A stretch of 63,732 nucleotides of DNA from Acidobacteriota bacterium (GTDB taxonomy: Bacteria; Acidobacteriota; Vicinamibacteria; Vicinamibacterales; UBA8438): assembly GCA_026708265.1 (NCBI GenBank), contig JAPOVI010000106.1, positions 1 through 63,732 of the forward strand. Reading direction: 5' to 3'. The translations under genes and the position numbers were made by a program. The first letter of the stretch is position 1. Each line of letters starts with the position of its first letter. Shown in pieces: positions 1 to 11,272 of this stretch. The notes under the pieces were generated by a model. The model ran no database searches, had not been told where the DNA came from, and saw only the letters and a list, made by a program, of their open reading frames with translations.

Positions 1-945
<945 letters not shown>

Positions 946-1075
946 AAAGCCTGGGCCTCGGGCGCCCCGAAGGGAGCCGTCGGACGAAGGTTCAACACGA
1001 GAACCGAATTGGCTCTTGCGTTGTCGAATTGCGTGTCAGGCTGATACTCGACGTGTGCCCACGTCGATGTCCTAT

Positions 1076-1090
1076 CCAGTTTTCAAAGAA
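1076..1090 (-). promoter_or_regulatory. boxA-like antitermination element of the rRNA leader
   Basis: On the minus strand the leader contains TTCTTTGAAAACTGG, which matches the common rRNA-leader sequence around boxA (CTTTGAAAACT). It lies about 60-75 nt downstream of the predicted transcription start and about 130 nt before mature 16S. In many bacteria this element recruits NusB-NusE to make rRNA transcription termination-resistant. The role here is inferred from sequence and position. Confidence 0.65.
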
Positions 1091-1156
1091 CCCGGCCGCG
1101 GGGAGCGCCCGCGCGGTGCCCGCGGTGGGGTCGCCCACCATGAGCACAGACCGGCG

Positions 1157-1185
1157 ATCATACAGAGGGCGCCCGGGCGTGTCAA
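1157..1185 (-). promoter_or_regulatory. sigma-70 type rRNA promoter overlapping the tyrS stop codon
   Basis: Minus-strand -35 TTGACA (1180-1185) and -10 TATGAT (1157-1162) are separated by exactly 17 nt. This is close to consensus, as expected for rRNA. Transcription would start near 1150, giving a leader of about 205 nt. The TGA stop codon of tyrS (1182-1184) lies inside the TTGACA hexamer, so the rRNA operon begins exactly where tyrS ends. Confidence 0.85.
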
Positions 1186-2444
1186 CCGGGAAATGCCGGG
1201 GAATCTGCCGGCGGCGAGTCGGCGGCGGCGGGCGCGGGGACGACGCGGGCGACGCGGCGCTTGCCGACCTGCAGCACGAAGGGGGTCGCGGCGGGGGCGA
1301 CCGAGCGCCAGGGATCCTCCACGCGCTCCCCGTCGAGGCGGACGCTGCCCTGCCGGATCAGGCGGCCCGCGGCGGCGGCCGAGGGCGCGAACCCGCAATC
1401 GACGAGAAGGCGGGTCAGGCGGAGGCCGTCGGCGGGGATGGCGACCGGGTGCTCGGGAACCGCCGAGGGCAGCGACTTGCGAGCGAAGCGCCGCTCGAAC
1501 TCGGCGGCGGCGTCGCGGGCGGCGGTGGTGCCGTGGAAGTCGGCGACGACGGTCGCGGCGAGCTCTGCCTTGACCGCCTTCGGGTGGCGGGCTCCGGAGT
1601 CGACGGCGTCCCGGAGGGCCGCGATCTCCGGCTCGGAGCGATCCGTCAGAAGGGTGTAGTAGGGCCACATCAGCGGGTCCGCGATGGACATGAGCTTGCC
1701 GAACATGTCGTCGGGCGGCTCGGTGATGCCGACGTAGTTGTTGGCCGACTTCGACATCTTCTCGACGCCGTCGAGGCCGACGAGGAGCGGGGTCGTCAGC
1801 ACCACCTGGGCCGGCAGGTCGTACGACGGCATGATGTCGCGGCCGACGTTCAGGTTGAAGAGCTGATCGGTCCCGCCGAGCTCGACGTCGGTCTCCAGGT
1901 ACACGGAGTCGTAGGCCTGGGCCAGGGGGTAGAGGAACTCGTGAATCGTGATCGACCGGCCCTCGTCGTAGCGCTGCCGAAACTCCCGGCGCTCCAGCAT
2001 CTGGGCCACGCTGTAGCGGGCGGCGAGCCGGATGAGGCCTTCGCTGCCGAGCGCGCCGAGCCAGCGGCTGTTGAAGTCGACCACCGTCCGATCGGGGTCG
2101 AGCAGCTTGAAGACCTGCGCCTTGTACGTTTCGGCGTTGGCGTCGATCTCCTCGCGGGTCAGCGGGGGCCGGGCCTTGGAGCGGCCCGTCGGGTCGCCGA
2201 TCAGCGCGGTGAAGTCGCCGATGACGAAGACGACGGTGTGGCCGAGGTCCTGAAAGTGCTTCATCTTTCGAATGAGCACCGTGTGGCCCAGGTGGAGATC
2301 GGGCGCCGTCGGATCGAAGCCGACCTTGACGTGCAGGGGCCGGCCTCCGTCCGCGGACGAGCCGAGCTTGCGGCGCAGATCGGCCTCGCGCACGACGTCG
2401 ACGCAGCCCTTGGTCAGGTAGGCGTACTGTTCGGCCGGCGTCAT
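1182..2444 (-). CDS. tyrS: Tyrosyl-tRNA synthetase
   Basis: Charges tRNA-Tyr with tyrosine in the cytoplasm; 420 aa, normal for bacterial TyrRS. Class I signatures are present: HLGH at residues 51-54 (HIGH box) and KMSKS at about 229-233, with GGTDQ before it for substrate binding. The last 65 residues form an S4 RNA-binding domain (LLVDCGFAPS). The ATG at 2444 is chosen because the protein then starts MTPAEQYAYL; further upstream the frame is only the shadow of purN. The start lies 10 nt after the purN stop, and a TAGAAT box (2452-2457) sits 7 nt before the ATG, so the gene may have its own leaderless transcript besides read-through from the purine genes. Confidence 0.97.
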   Translation of the reverse strand: MTPAEQYAYLTKGCVDVVREADLRRKLGSSADGGRPLHVKVGFDPTAPDLHLGHTVLIRKMKHFQDLGHTVVFVIGDFTALIGDPTGRSKARPPLTREEIDANAETYKAQVFKLLDPDRTVVDFNSRWLGALGSEGLIRLAARYSVAQMLERREFRQRYDEGRSITIHEFLYPLAQAYDSVYLETDVELGGTDQLFNLNVGRDIMPSYDLPAQVVLTTPLLVGLDGVEKMSKSANNYVGITEPPDDMFGKLMSIADPLMWPYYTLLTDRSEPEIAALRDAVDSGARHPKAVKAELAATVVADFHGTTAARDAAAEFERRFARKSLPSAVPEHPVAIPADGLRLTRLLVDCGFAPSAAAAGRLIRQGSVRLDGERVEDPWRSVAPAATPFVLQVGKRRVARVVPAPAAADSPPADSPAFPG

Positions 2445-2454
2445 CGCCGCGATT

Positions 2455-3090
2455 CTACAGGACGCCTTCCGGGCGCCCGGCGACGAAGCGGCGCCCCTCG
2501 ATGCGCCAGCCTCCGTCGAGGACCTTCCGGATCGCTTCCGGGTAGATGCGGTGCTCCGCCTCGAGGATCCGGGCCGCGAGCGACGCGGGCGTGTCACCCT
2601 CGCGGACCGGGACGGCGGCCTGGCGCACGATCGGCCCGCCGTCGAGCTCCGGGGTCACGACGTGCACCGTCGCCCCGCTCACGGCGACGCCGTGCTCCCA
2701 CGCCTGGCGCTGCGCGTCGAGCCCCGGGAACGAGGGCAGCAGCGACGGATGGATGTTGAGGACGGAGTCGGGGAACGCGCGGAGGAACGCGGGGCTCAGC
2801 AGGCGCATGAACCCGGCCAGGCAGACGAGGCCCACGTCGTGCCGCCGGAGCTCCTCGACGACGGCGAGATCGAACGCCTCGCGCGAGTCGTACTCCGTGT
2901 GGCGGATGGTCGAGGTCGGGATGCCCGCCCGCCGCGCCCGCTCCAGGCCCGCCGCGCCCTCGCGGTTGGAGACGACCACCGCAATGTGGGCGTCGAGGGC
3001 GCCGTCCGCGACGGCGTCGATGATCGCCTGCAGGTTGCTGCCGCGGCCGGAGATGAGCACGCCGAGGCGGCGGTTCGCGGATCCGCTCAC
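2455..3090 (-). CDS. purN: Phosphoribosylglycinamide formyltransferase
   Basis: Transfers a formyl group from 10-formyl-tetrahydrofolate to GAR, the third step of purine synthesis; 211 aa, typical. Visible landmarks are the N-terminal phosphate-binding loop (LISGRGSNLQAI), the catalytic region NIHPSLLPSFPG and the DGGPI aspartate. The start is a GTG whose last bases form the TGA stop of purM (GTGA overlap), so translation is coupled to purM. The stop codon TAG also forms the first half of the TAGAAT box preceding tyrS. Confidence 0.96.
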   Translation of the reverse strand: MSGSANRRLGVLISGRGSNLQAIIDAVADGALDAHIAVVVSNREGAAGLERARRAGIPTSTIRHTEYDSREAFDLAVVEELRRHDVGLVCLAGFMRLLSPAFLRAFPDSVLNIHPSLLPSFPGLDAQRQAWEHGVAVSGATVHVVTPELDGGPIVRQAAVPVREGDTPASLAARILEAEHRIYPEAIRKVLDGGWRIEGRRFVAGRPEGVL

Positions 3091-4130
3091 GGCCGGCGGT
3101 CCCCTCCGCGGTAGACCACGCCCCGCGACCCGGGCTGCACCGCTCCGATCCGCCCCGCCCCGCCCTCGCCGGCCCCGGCCAGCAGGGCCAGCAGCTCCGC
3201 CTCGGCGCCGCCGCCGCAGACCAGGACCATACCGATCCCCATGTTGAACGTGCGGTACATGTCCGCGGTGGGGACCTCCCCGCGCGCCTGGAGGAACGAG
3301 AAGATCGGCGGTACCGGCCACGCCGCCCGGTCGACGTGCGCCGCGCAGCCGTCGGGCAGGATGCGCGGGAGGTTGTCGCTCAGGCCGCCGCCGGTGACGT
3401 GGGCGAGGCCCTTCACGAGGCCCGCCTCGATCGCTGGCCACAGCACCCGCAGGTACGAGCGGTGGGTCTTCAGGAGCTCCTCGCCCACCGTGCAGCCGAG
3501 CTCACCCACGTGCGATTCCACGCCGAGCCCCAGCGACTCGAAGAGGATGCGCCGCGCCAGCGAGTAGCCGTTCGTGTGCAGGCCCGACGACGGCAGGCCG
3601 ACCAGCACGTCGCCCGGGACGATGCGCCGCCCGTCGACGAGAGCCCGTCGATCCGCGAGTCCGACCACGAAGCCGGCCAGGTCGTACTCGCCGGCCGCGT
3701 ACATGCCGGGCATCTCCGCCGTCTCGCCGCCGAGGAGCGCGCACCCGTTCGCCCGACACCCCTCGGCCACGCCCGCGACGACGGCCGCCGCGACGTCCGG
3801 ACCGAGCACGCCCGTGGCGAGGTAGTCGAGGAAGAAGAGAGGCCGCGCGCCCTGCACCAGGATGTCGTTCACGCAGTGGTTGACCAGGTCGACGCCGACC
3901 GTGTCGTGGCGGCCGGCCGCGAAGGCCACCTTCAGCTTGGTGCCGACGCCGTCGGCGCTGGCCACCAGGACCGGCTCGGCGAAGCCCGCCAGGTCGGGCC
4001 GGAACACGCCGCCGAACGCTCCGATGTCCGAGAGCACGCCGCCCGTGAACGTGCTGCGCGCCAGGTCGCGGACGCGCGCCACGAGCGCGTTCGCGCCGTC
4101 GATGTCGACGCCCGCCGCCTTGTAGTCCAT
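3087..4130 (-). CDS. purM: Phosphoribosylformylglycinamidine cyclo-ligase (AIR synthetase)
   Basis: Closes FGAM to AIR with ATP, step five of purine synthesis; 347 aa, as usual. The N-terminus MDYKAAGVDIDGANALV and the motifs GVGTKLK and GGETAEMPGMY identify the PurM/PurL superfamily ATP-binding and dimer regions. ATG at 4130 is chosen by alignment to the family start. It follows purF after a gap of about 130 nt and overlaps purN by four bases. That gap holds only a doubtful 32-codon frame coupled to purF. Confidence 0.97.
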   Translation of the reverse strand: MDYKAAGVDIDGANALVARVRDLARSTFTGGVLSDIGAFGGVFRPDLAGFAEPVLVASADGVGTKLKVAFAAGRHDTVGVDLVNHCVNDILVQGARPLFFLDYLATGVLGPDVAAAVVAGVAEGCRANGCALLGGETAEMPGMYAAGEYDLAGFVVGLADRRALVDGRRIVPGDVLVGLPSSGLHTNGYSLARRILFESLGLGVESHVGELGCTVGEELLKTHRSYLRVLWPAIEAGLVKGLAHVTGGGLSDNLPRILPDGCAAHVDRAAWPVPPIFSFLQARGEVPTADMYRTFNMGIGMVLVCGGGAEAELLALLAGAGEGGAGRIGAVQPGSRGVVYRGGDRRP

Positions 4131-4168
4131 CGCCTGATCGCGCCCTTCCGCGTGCTTGCGCCGCACCC

Positions 4169-4267
4169 TCAGAGCGGGAAGCCGGCGAGGGGCCCCGGCG
4201 GGCCGGCCGGCAGGTCGGCGAGGCACGCCGCCGCGGCGAGGCCGGCCCGGCGTGCGCGCGCGATCAT
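4169..4267 (-). CDS. Possible 32-aa ORF coupled to purF (doubtful)
   Basis: The purF stop TGA lies in an ATGA overlap that opens a frame of 32 codons (MIARARRAGLAAAACLADL...) ending before purM. It is Ala/Pro/Leu rich with no recognisable motif. The ATGA geometry is the same one used by the real genes of this operon, which is the only support. It could equally be chance in GC-rich DNA between purF and purM. No function is proposed. Confidence 0.15.
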   Translation of the reverse strand: MIARARRAGLAAAACLADLPAGPPGPLAGFPL

Positions 4268-5697
4268 GGGTCCGCGGAGCGCTGCGCCGACGCGTCCGCC
4301 ATCTTGAGCACCATCTGCATGTAGGCCTCCTGGTCGCGCGGCGGGCCTACCGGATAGTCCTTCGTGTAGCAGGCCGTGCAGTAGTCGCCGCTCCGCGGTC
4401 CGACCGCCGCGCGCAGCCCCTCCATGCTCAGGTAGGCCAGGGTGTCGGCGCCCATGAAGTCGCGGATCTCGTCGACGCCGCGGCGGGCTGCGATCAGCTC
4501 TTCGCGGTGCGGGGTGTCGATGCCGTAGTAGCAGGGAGCGACGGTCGGCGGGCAACTGATCCGCATGTGTACCTCGGCCGCTCCCGCCGCCTTGATCATC
4601 GAGACGATCTTGCGGCTCGTCGTGCCGCGCACGATCGAGTCGTCCACCAGCACCACGCGCTGCCCGTCGAGGATGTCGCGCACGGTGTTCAGCTTGACCT
4701 TCACCTTGAACGCCCGGATGGACTGCTGCGGCTGGATGAACGTCCGCCCGACGAAATGGTTGCGGATGAGGCCCATCTTCAGCGGGATGCCGGACTCCTC
4801 GGCGTAGCCCATCGCCGCGCAGAGGCCCGAGTCGGGAATCGGAACCACCGCGTCCGCCTCGACCGCGGTCTCGCGCGCCAGCCGCCGCCCCAGGTTCGTG
4901 CGCACCTCGTTGACGCTCCGCCCGAACACGTAGCTGTCGGGCCGGGAGAAGTAGACGTGCTCGAAGACGCAGTGGGCGGGCTGGACGGGAGCGAAGGGGC
5001 GGAACGACCGCAGCCCCTCGGCGTCGATGACCAGCACCTCGCCCGGGGCGACGTCGCGAACGTAGCGGGCGCCGATGAGGTCGAGGGCGCAGGTCTCCGA
5101 GCAGACCACGTGGGCGTCGTCCAGCCGCCCGAGGGCCAGGGGGCGGAAGCCGTGCGGGTCGCGCACCGCGATCAGGCGCTCCGGCGTCAGCATGGCAAGC
5201 GAGAAGGCGCCCCGCACCTGCGACACCGACTCGACGATGGCGTCCGCCGGCGACGCCGCCTGCGACTTCGCGTAGAGGTGCAGGACGACCTCGGTGTCGC
5301 TGCCGGTCTGGAAGATGCTCCCGCGCCGCACCAGCTCGTCGCGCAGCTCGCCCGCGTTGACGAGGTTGCCGTTGTGGCAGAGGGCGATCTGGCCGTGGGC
5401 GCAGTCGATCAGGATCGGCTGTGCGTTGGTGATGCGGCTGTCGCCGGACGTCGAGTAGCGCACGTGGCCGATCGCGGCGGGCCCCGTCAGATCGGCCAGG
5501 ATCCGGTCGTCGAACACGTCCGACACGTAGCCCATGGCCCGCGTCAGCCGCAGGCGGCCATCCTCGGCCACTGCGATGCCCGCGCTCTCCTGCCCCCGGT
5601 GCTGCAGGGCGTACAGGCCGAGGTAGGTCATCGAGGCGGCCTGCTGATGCCCGAAGATGCCGAACACGCCGCACGCGTCGCGGAATCCGTCAGACAC
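4264..5697 (-). CDS. purF: Amidophosphoribosyltransferase
   Basis: First committed step of purine synthesis: PRPP plus glutamine to phosphoribosylamine; 477 aa. The glutaminase nucleophile is Cys9 after a short propeptide (MSDGFRDA then CGVFGIFG). The PRPP loop reads VVLVDDSIVRGTTSRK. Cysteines in AHCVFEHVYF, CPPTVAPCYYG and DYCTACYTKDYPV match the [4Fe-4S] ligands of the Bacillus-type, oxygen-sensitive enzyme. The start is GTG at 5697, 12 nt after the purL stop, with GGGGTGAG as ribosome binding site. Confidence 0.97.
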   Translation of the reverse strand: MSDGFRDACGVFGIFGHQQAASMTYLGLYALQHRGQESAGIAVAEDGRLRLTRAMGYVSDVFDDRILADLTGPAAIGHVRYSTSGDSRITNAQPILIDCAHGQIALCHNGNLVNAGELRDELVRRGSIFQTGSDTEVVLHLYAKSQAASPADAIVESVSQVRGAFSLAMLTPERLIAVRDPHGFRPLALGRLDDAHVVCSETCALDLIGARYVRDVAPGEVLVIDAEGLRSFRPFAPVQPAHCVFEHVYFSRPDSYVFGRSVNEVRTNLGRRLARETAVEADAVVPIPDSGLCAAMGYAEESGIPLKMGLIRNHFVGRTFIQPQQSIRAFKVKVKLNTVRDILDGQRVVLVDDSIVRGTTSRKIVSMIKAAGAAEVHMRISCPPTVAPCYYGIDTPHREELIAARRGVDEIRDFMGADTLAYLSMEGLRAAVGPRSGDYCTACYTKDYPVGPPRDQEAYMQMVLKMADASAQRSADP

Positions 5698-5709
5698 GGC
5701 TCACCCCAA

Positions 5710-7967
<2,258 letters not shown>

Positions 7968-7971
<4 letters not shown>

Positions 7972-8741
7972 TGCGCTCCCGTCCGCGCCGTTTCTTCGCG
8001 CGCCGCGACTCCGCCGCCTCCCGCCGCCGTCCGCGCGCCTCCGCCGCGTGCCGCCGCGCACGCCTCCACCAGCGACTCCAGCACGACGCGGCCGTCGGCG
8101 CTCCCGAGCGCCGCCTCGCAGGCACGCTCCGGGTGAGGCATCAGCCCCACCACGTTCCCCTGCGCGTTCGAGATGCCGGCGATCGCCGCCGTGGAGCCGT
8201 TCACGTTCCACCGCTCTTCGATCGTGCCGTCCGGCGCCGCGTAGCGAAACACGACGCGCCCGTCGGCCTCCAGCCGTTCCAGGGTGGCCGGGTCGGCGTA
8301 GTAGTTCCCCTCGCCGTGCGCGATCGGCATCCGGAGCACCTGCCCGGCGCGCGCCCGTCCGGTGAACGGCGTGCCGGTCCGCTCCACGCGCAGGTGAACG
8401 TGCTCGCAGATGAACTTCAGCCCCCGGTTGCGCCGCATGCCGCCCGGCAGCAGGCCCGCCTCGAGCAGCACCTGGAAGCCGTTGCAGATGCCGAGCACGG
8501 GCCCTCCCGCCGCCGCGAACTCGACGACGCGGGCCATGATCGGCGAGAAGCGCGCGATGGCCCCCGTCCGCAGGTAGTCGCCGTACGAGAAGCCGCCCGG
8601 CAGGATCACGGCGTCGGCGCCGCCGAGGTCGCCCGCCTTGTGCCAGACGAACGCCGCGTCGCAGCCGATGACGTGCTTCAGCGCGTGGTACGCGTCGTGA
8701 TCGCAGTTCGAGCCCGGGAACACGGCCACCGCGACCTTCAT
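7968..8741 (-). CDS. purQ: FGAM synthase glutaminase subunit
   Basis: Class I glutamine amidotransferase supplying ammonia to PurL; 257 aa. The nucleophile Cys is in [12 protein letters not shown], and the catalytic His and Glu are in [11 protein letters not shown]. The N-terminus [16 protein letters not shown] is typical. The last 20-25 residues are a Gly/Ala/Arg-rich tail beyond the usual end. The gene is coupled at both ends by 4-nt overlaps with purS and purL, consistent with a PurLQS complex. Confidence 0.97.
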
Positions 8742-8992
8742 GTCCGCCCCGGGTCCTCGATCTCCACCCGGTAGCTCTCGATCACCGGGTTCGCCAGCAG
8801 GCGGTCGGCCATCTCCTCCGCGAGGGAACGCGCCTCGCCGGCCGACCCGGCGGCGACGTCGATCTCGAAGAACTTGCCCTGGCGCACGTCCTGCACCGCG
8901 CCGTAGCCCAGCGAGCGCAGCGCGCCGAGGATCGTCTTGCCCTGCGGGTCGAGGATCGACGGCTTGAGCGTCACGAAGACCCGCGCCCTCAT
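8738..8992 (-). CDS. purS: FGAM synthase subunit PurS
   Basis: Small structural subunit (84 aa) that bridges PurQ and PurL for ammonia transfer. The sequence [20 protein letters not shown] and the later [11 protein letters not shown] are characteristic. It starts at ATG 8992, four bases inside the end of purB, and its own stop overlaps the purQ start. The unbroken chain purB-S-Q-L argues for one transcript. Confidence 0.96.
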   Translation of the reverse strand: MRARVFVTLKPSILDPQGKTILGALRSLGYGAVQDVRQGKFFEIDVAAGSAGEARSLAEEMADRLLANPVIESYRVEIEDPGRT

Positions 8993-10374
8993 CGCGCCGC
9001 CTCCGACGGGGCGGGGGCCGCCGCGCCGGCGGGCGTCGCGGCCGAGGCCCCACCGGGGGCCGGGGCGCCTGCCGCCGCGCCGGATCCGAAGACGCGCTCG
9101 AAGATCGTGTCGACGTGCCGGAGCTGCGCCTCGACGTCGAACGCGCGGTCGATCTCGTCGCCGGAGAGCACCGCCGTCACGTCGGGGTCGGCGTGCAGCA
9201 GACTGCGGAACTCGGCGCCCTCGTCGTGCGACCGCATGGCGTTGCGCTGCACCATCACGTAGGCGTCCTCGCGCGACACGCCGCGGCTGGCCAGCGCGAG
9301 CAGGACCGAGCCGGAGAAGACCACGCCCCGCGACCGGTCGAGGTTCTCCCGCATCCGGCCGGGGTCGACCACCAGGTCGCGCACGATGCCGGTGAAGCGG
9401 CGCAGCATGTGGTCGAGCACCGCGAAGCTGTCCGGCAGGATCACGCGCTCGACCGACGAGTGCGAGATGTCCCGCTCGTGCCACAGGGCGACGTTCTCGA
9501 GCGCCGCCATCGCGTTCGATCGGAGCAGGCGGGCGAGCCCCGTGATCTGCTCGCAGCCGATCGGGTTGCGCTTGTGCGGCATCGCCGAAGAGCCCTTCTG
9601 CCCCCGCGCGAAGGGCTCCGCCACCTCGCCGATCTCGGTCTTCTGCAGCCCGCGCACCTCGACCGCGAACGTCTCGAGCGACGCGCCGGTGATGGCCAGG
9701 GCGCTCGCGAGCTCCGCGTGGCGGTCCCGCTGCACGACCTGCGAGGCGACCGGAGCCGGCGTCAGGCCGAGCTCGTCGCACACCGCCCGCTCGATCTCGG
9801 GCGCGAGGTGCGCGTAGGTCCCGACCGCGCCGGAGAGCTTGCCCACGCTGACCGCTTCGCGCGCGCGCAGCAGCCGCTGGCGGTCGCGCTCCAGCTCGGC
9901 GTGCCACAGGGCCAGCTTCAGCCCGAACGTCATCGGCTCGGCGTGCACGCCGTGGGTCCGGCCGATCATCGGCGTCCGCCGGTGCTCGTGGGCCCGCGCC
10001 GCGACCGCCCGCATCAGGGCGCAGAGGTCCTGGAGGACGAGGTCGCAGGCGCCCCGCATCTGGAGCGCCAGCGCGGTGTCGAGGACGTCGGACGACGTCA
10101 TGCCGAAGTGCAGCCAGCGGGCCGACGGGCCGACGTGCTCGGCGACGGCGGTCGTGAAGGCGATCACGTCGTGACGCGTCTCGCGCTCGATCTCGTCGAC
10201 GCGCGCGGCCTCGACCTTGCCGCGCTCGGCGATGTCGCGCGCCGCGTCGGCCGGGATGACGCCGTGGGCCGCCATCGCGCGAGCCGCCGCGATCTCGACC
10301 CGCAGCCAGGTCTCGTAGCGCTGCTGGTCGCTCCAGAGGTAACCCATCTCGGGGGGCGTGTAGCGGGGAATCAT
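8989..10374 (-). CDS. purB: Adenylosuccinate lyase
   Basis: Cleaves SAICAR and adenylosuccinate, acting in both IMP and AMP synthesis; 461 aa. The fumarase/aspartase signature [16 protein letters not shown] is intact, along with [13 protein letters not shown] (catalytic His) and the N-terminus [16 protein letters not shown]. The last 30 residues are Ala/Pro/Gly-rich and probably disordered, more than in most homologues. The gene lies 25 nt after the metallo-hydrolase stop and overlaps purS by four bases. Confidence 0.97.
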   Translation of the reverse strand: MIPRYTPPEMGYLWSDQQRYETWLRVEIAAARAMAAHGVIPADAARDIAERGKVEAARVDEIERETRHDVIAFTTAVAEHVGPSARWLHFGMTSSDVLDTALALQMRGACDLVLQDLCALMRAVAARAHEHRRTPMIGRTHGVHAEPMTFGLKLALWHAELERDRQRLLRAREAVSVGKLSGAVGTYAHLAPEIERAVCDELGLTPAPVASQVVQRDRHAELASALAITGASLETFAVEVRGLQKTEIGEVAEPFARGQKGSSAMPHKRNPIGCEQITGLARLLRSNAMAALENVALWHERDISHSSVERVILPDSFAVLDHMLRRFTGIVRDLVVDPGRMRENLDRSRGVVFSGSVLLALASRGVSREDAYVMVQRNAMRSHDEGAEFRSLLHADPDVTAVLSGDEIDRAFDVEAQLRHVDTIFERVFGSGAAAGAPAPGGASAATPAGAAAPAPSEAAR

Positions 10375-10399
10375 CGCGGGGTCACATGGGATCGGTGCG

Positions 10400-11215
10400 T
10401 CAGAAGGGCAGCGCGACCTGCTGCGCCCGGCCCGCGAGCGGAGCCGGCACCGCCGGCCACGCGCCGAGGTCGATGGTCTCCGTGGGGCGATCCTGGCGCG
10501 CGACGACGACCTCGACGTTGCGCCGCCCCGACGCGTGGAGCGCCTCGCGGCACGTCATCTCGGCGAGCTCCGGCAGGTTGTTCACCCGGCTCACGTGGGC
10601 CAGCACGATGCAACGCACGGCGTCGGCCAGCTCCTCGCGCACGAAGGCGGCGAGGGCCTCGTTCGACAGGTGCCCCTCCGCGCTGGCGATGCGCTCGCGC
10701 GTCGACCGCGCGTAGGGGCTCACGCGCAGCAGCTCGGCGGCGTGGTTCGACTCGATGACCAGAACCCGGCAGTCGCGCAGCCGCGCCGTGACCGGCGGCG
10801 TCAGCGCCCCCACGTCGGTGGCGTAGCCGATCGCGCCCTCCGCCGTCTCCACGCGGAACCCGACCGCCGCCGTGTCGTGCGGGATCTCGAAGGGCACGAA
10901 GCGCAGGCCGCCCACCGCCCGCGCCCGTCCCGGCCGCAGCGTCCGCCACACGTCGACGCCGGGCGCGCCCCACTCCGACCGGATGGCCGCCGTGGCGTGC
11001 ACCGGCACCCCGTGCCGCCGCGAGAGCAGGGCCGCGCCGCGCGTGTGGTCGCCGTGGGCGTGCGTGATGAAGACGGCGTCCACGGCGGCCGGGTCGACGT
11101 CGAGCCGGAGCAGGCGCCGAGTCAGCTCGCGGTAGCTCAGGCCGGCGTCGATCAGCACGCGCGAGGTCCCGTCGGAGACGAGCGTGGCGTTGCCGGCGCT
11201 GCCGCTGGCGAGCAC
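10400..11215 (-). CDS. Metallo-beta-lactamase-fold hydrolase (YycJ/WalJ-like)
   Basis: Predicted zinc hydrolase, 271 aa from the GTG start. The metal-binding motif is FITHAHGDHTRGAA, with further ligands in VIESNHAAEL and IVLAHVSRVNN. The N-terminus LASGSAGNATLV is typical of the YycJ/WalJ group, proteins often placed with nucleotide or cell-envelope genes; the substrate here is unknown. The start is uncertain. The GTG at 11215 has no ribosome binding site, whereas an in-frame ATC at 11233 lies 8 nt after GGAG and would restore the usual first strand (AVRLTVLASG). The gene follows the M16 peptidase gene and leads into purB. Confidence 0.85.
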   Translation of the reverse strand: MLASGSAGNATLVSDGTSRVLIDAGLSYRELTRRLLRLDVDPAAVDAVFITHAHGDHTRGAALLSRRHGVPVHATAAIRSEWGAPGVDVWRTLRPGRARAVGGLRFVPFEIPHDTAAVGFRVETAEGAIGYATDVGALTPPVTARLRDCRVLVIESNHAAELLRVSPYARSTRERIASAEGHLSNEALAAFVREELADAVRCIVLAHVSRVNNLPELAEMTCREALHASGRRNVEVVVARQDRPTETIDLGAWPAVPAPLAGRAQQVALPF

Positions 11216-11272
11216 CGTGAGCCGGACGGCGATGGCGCGGTCTCCTTTCCGGGCGTCACCCGAGTCCGGGCG

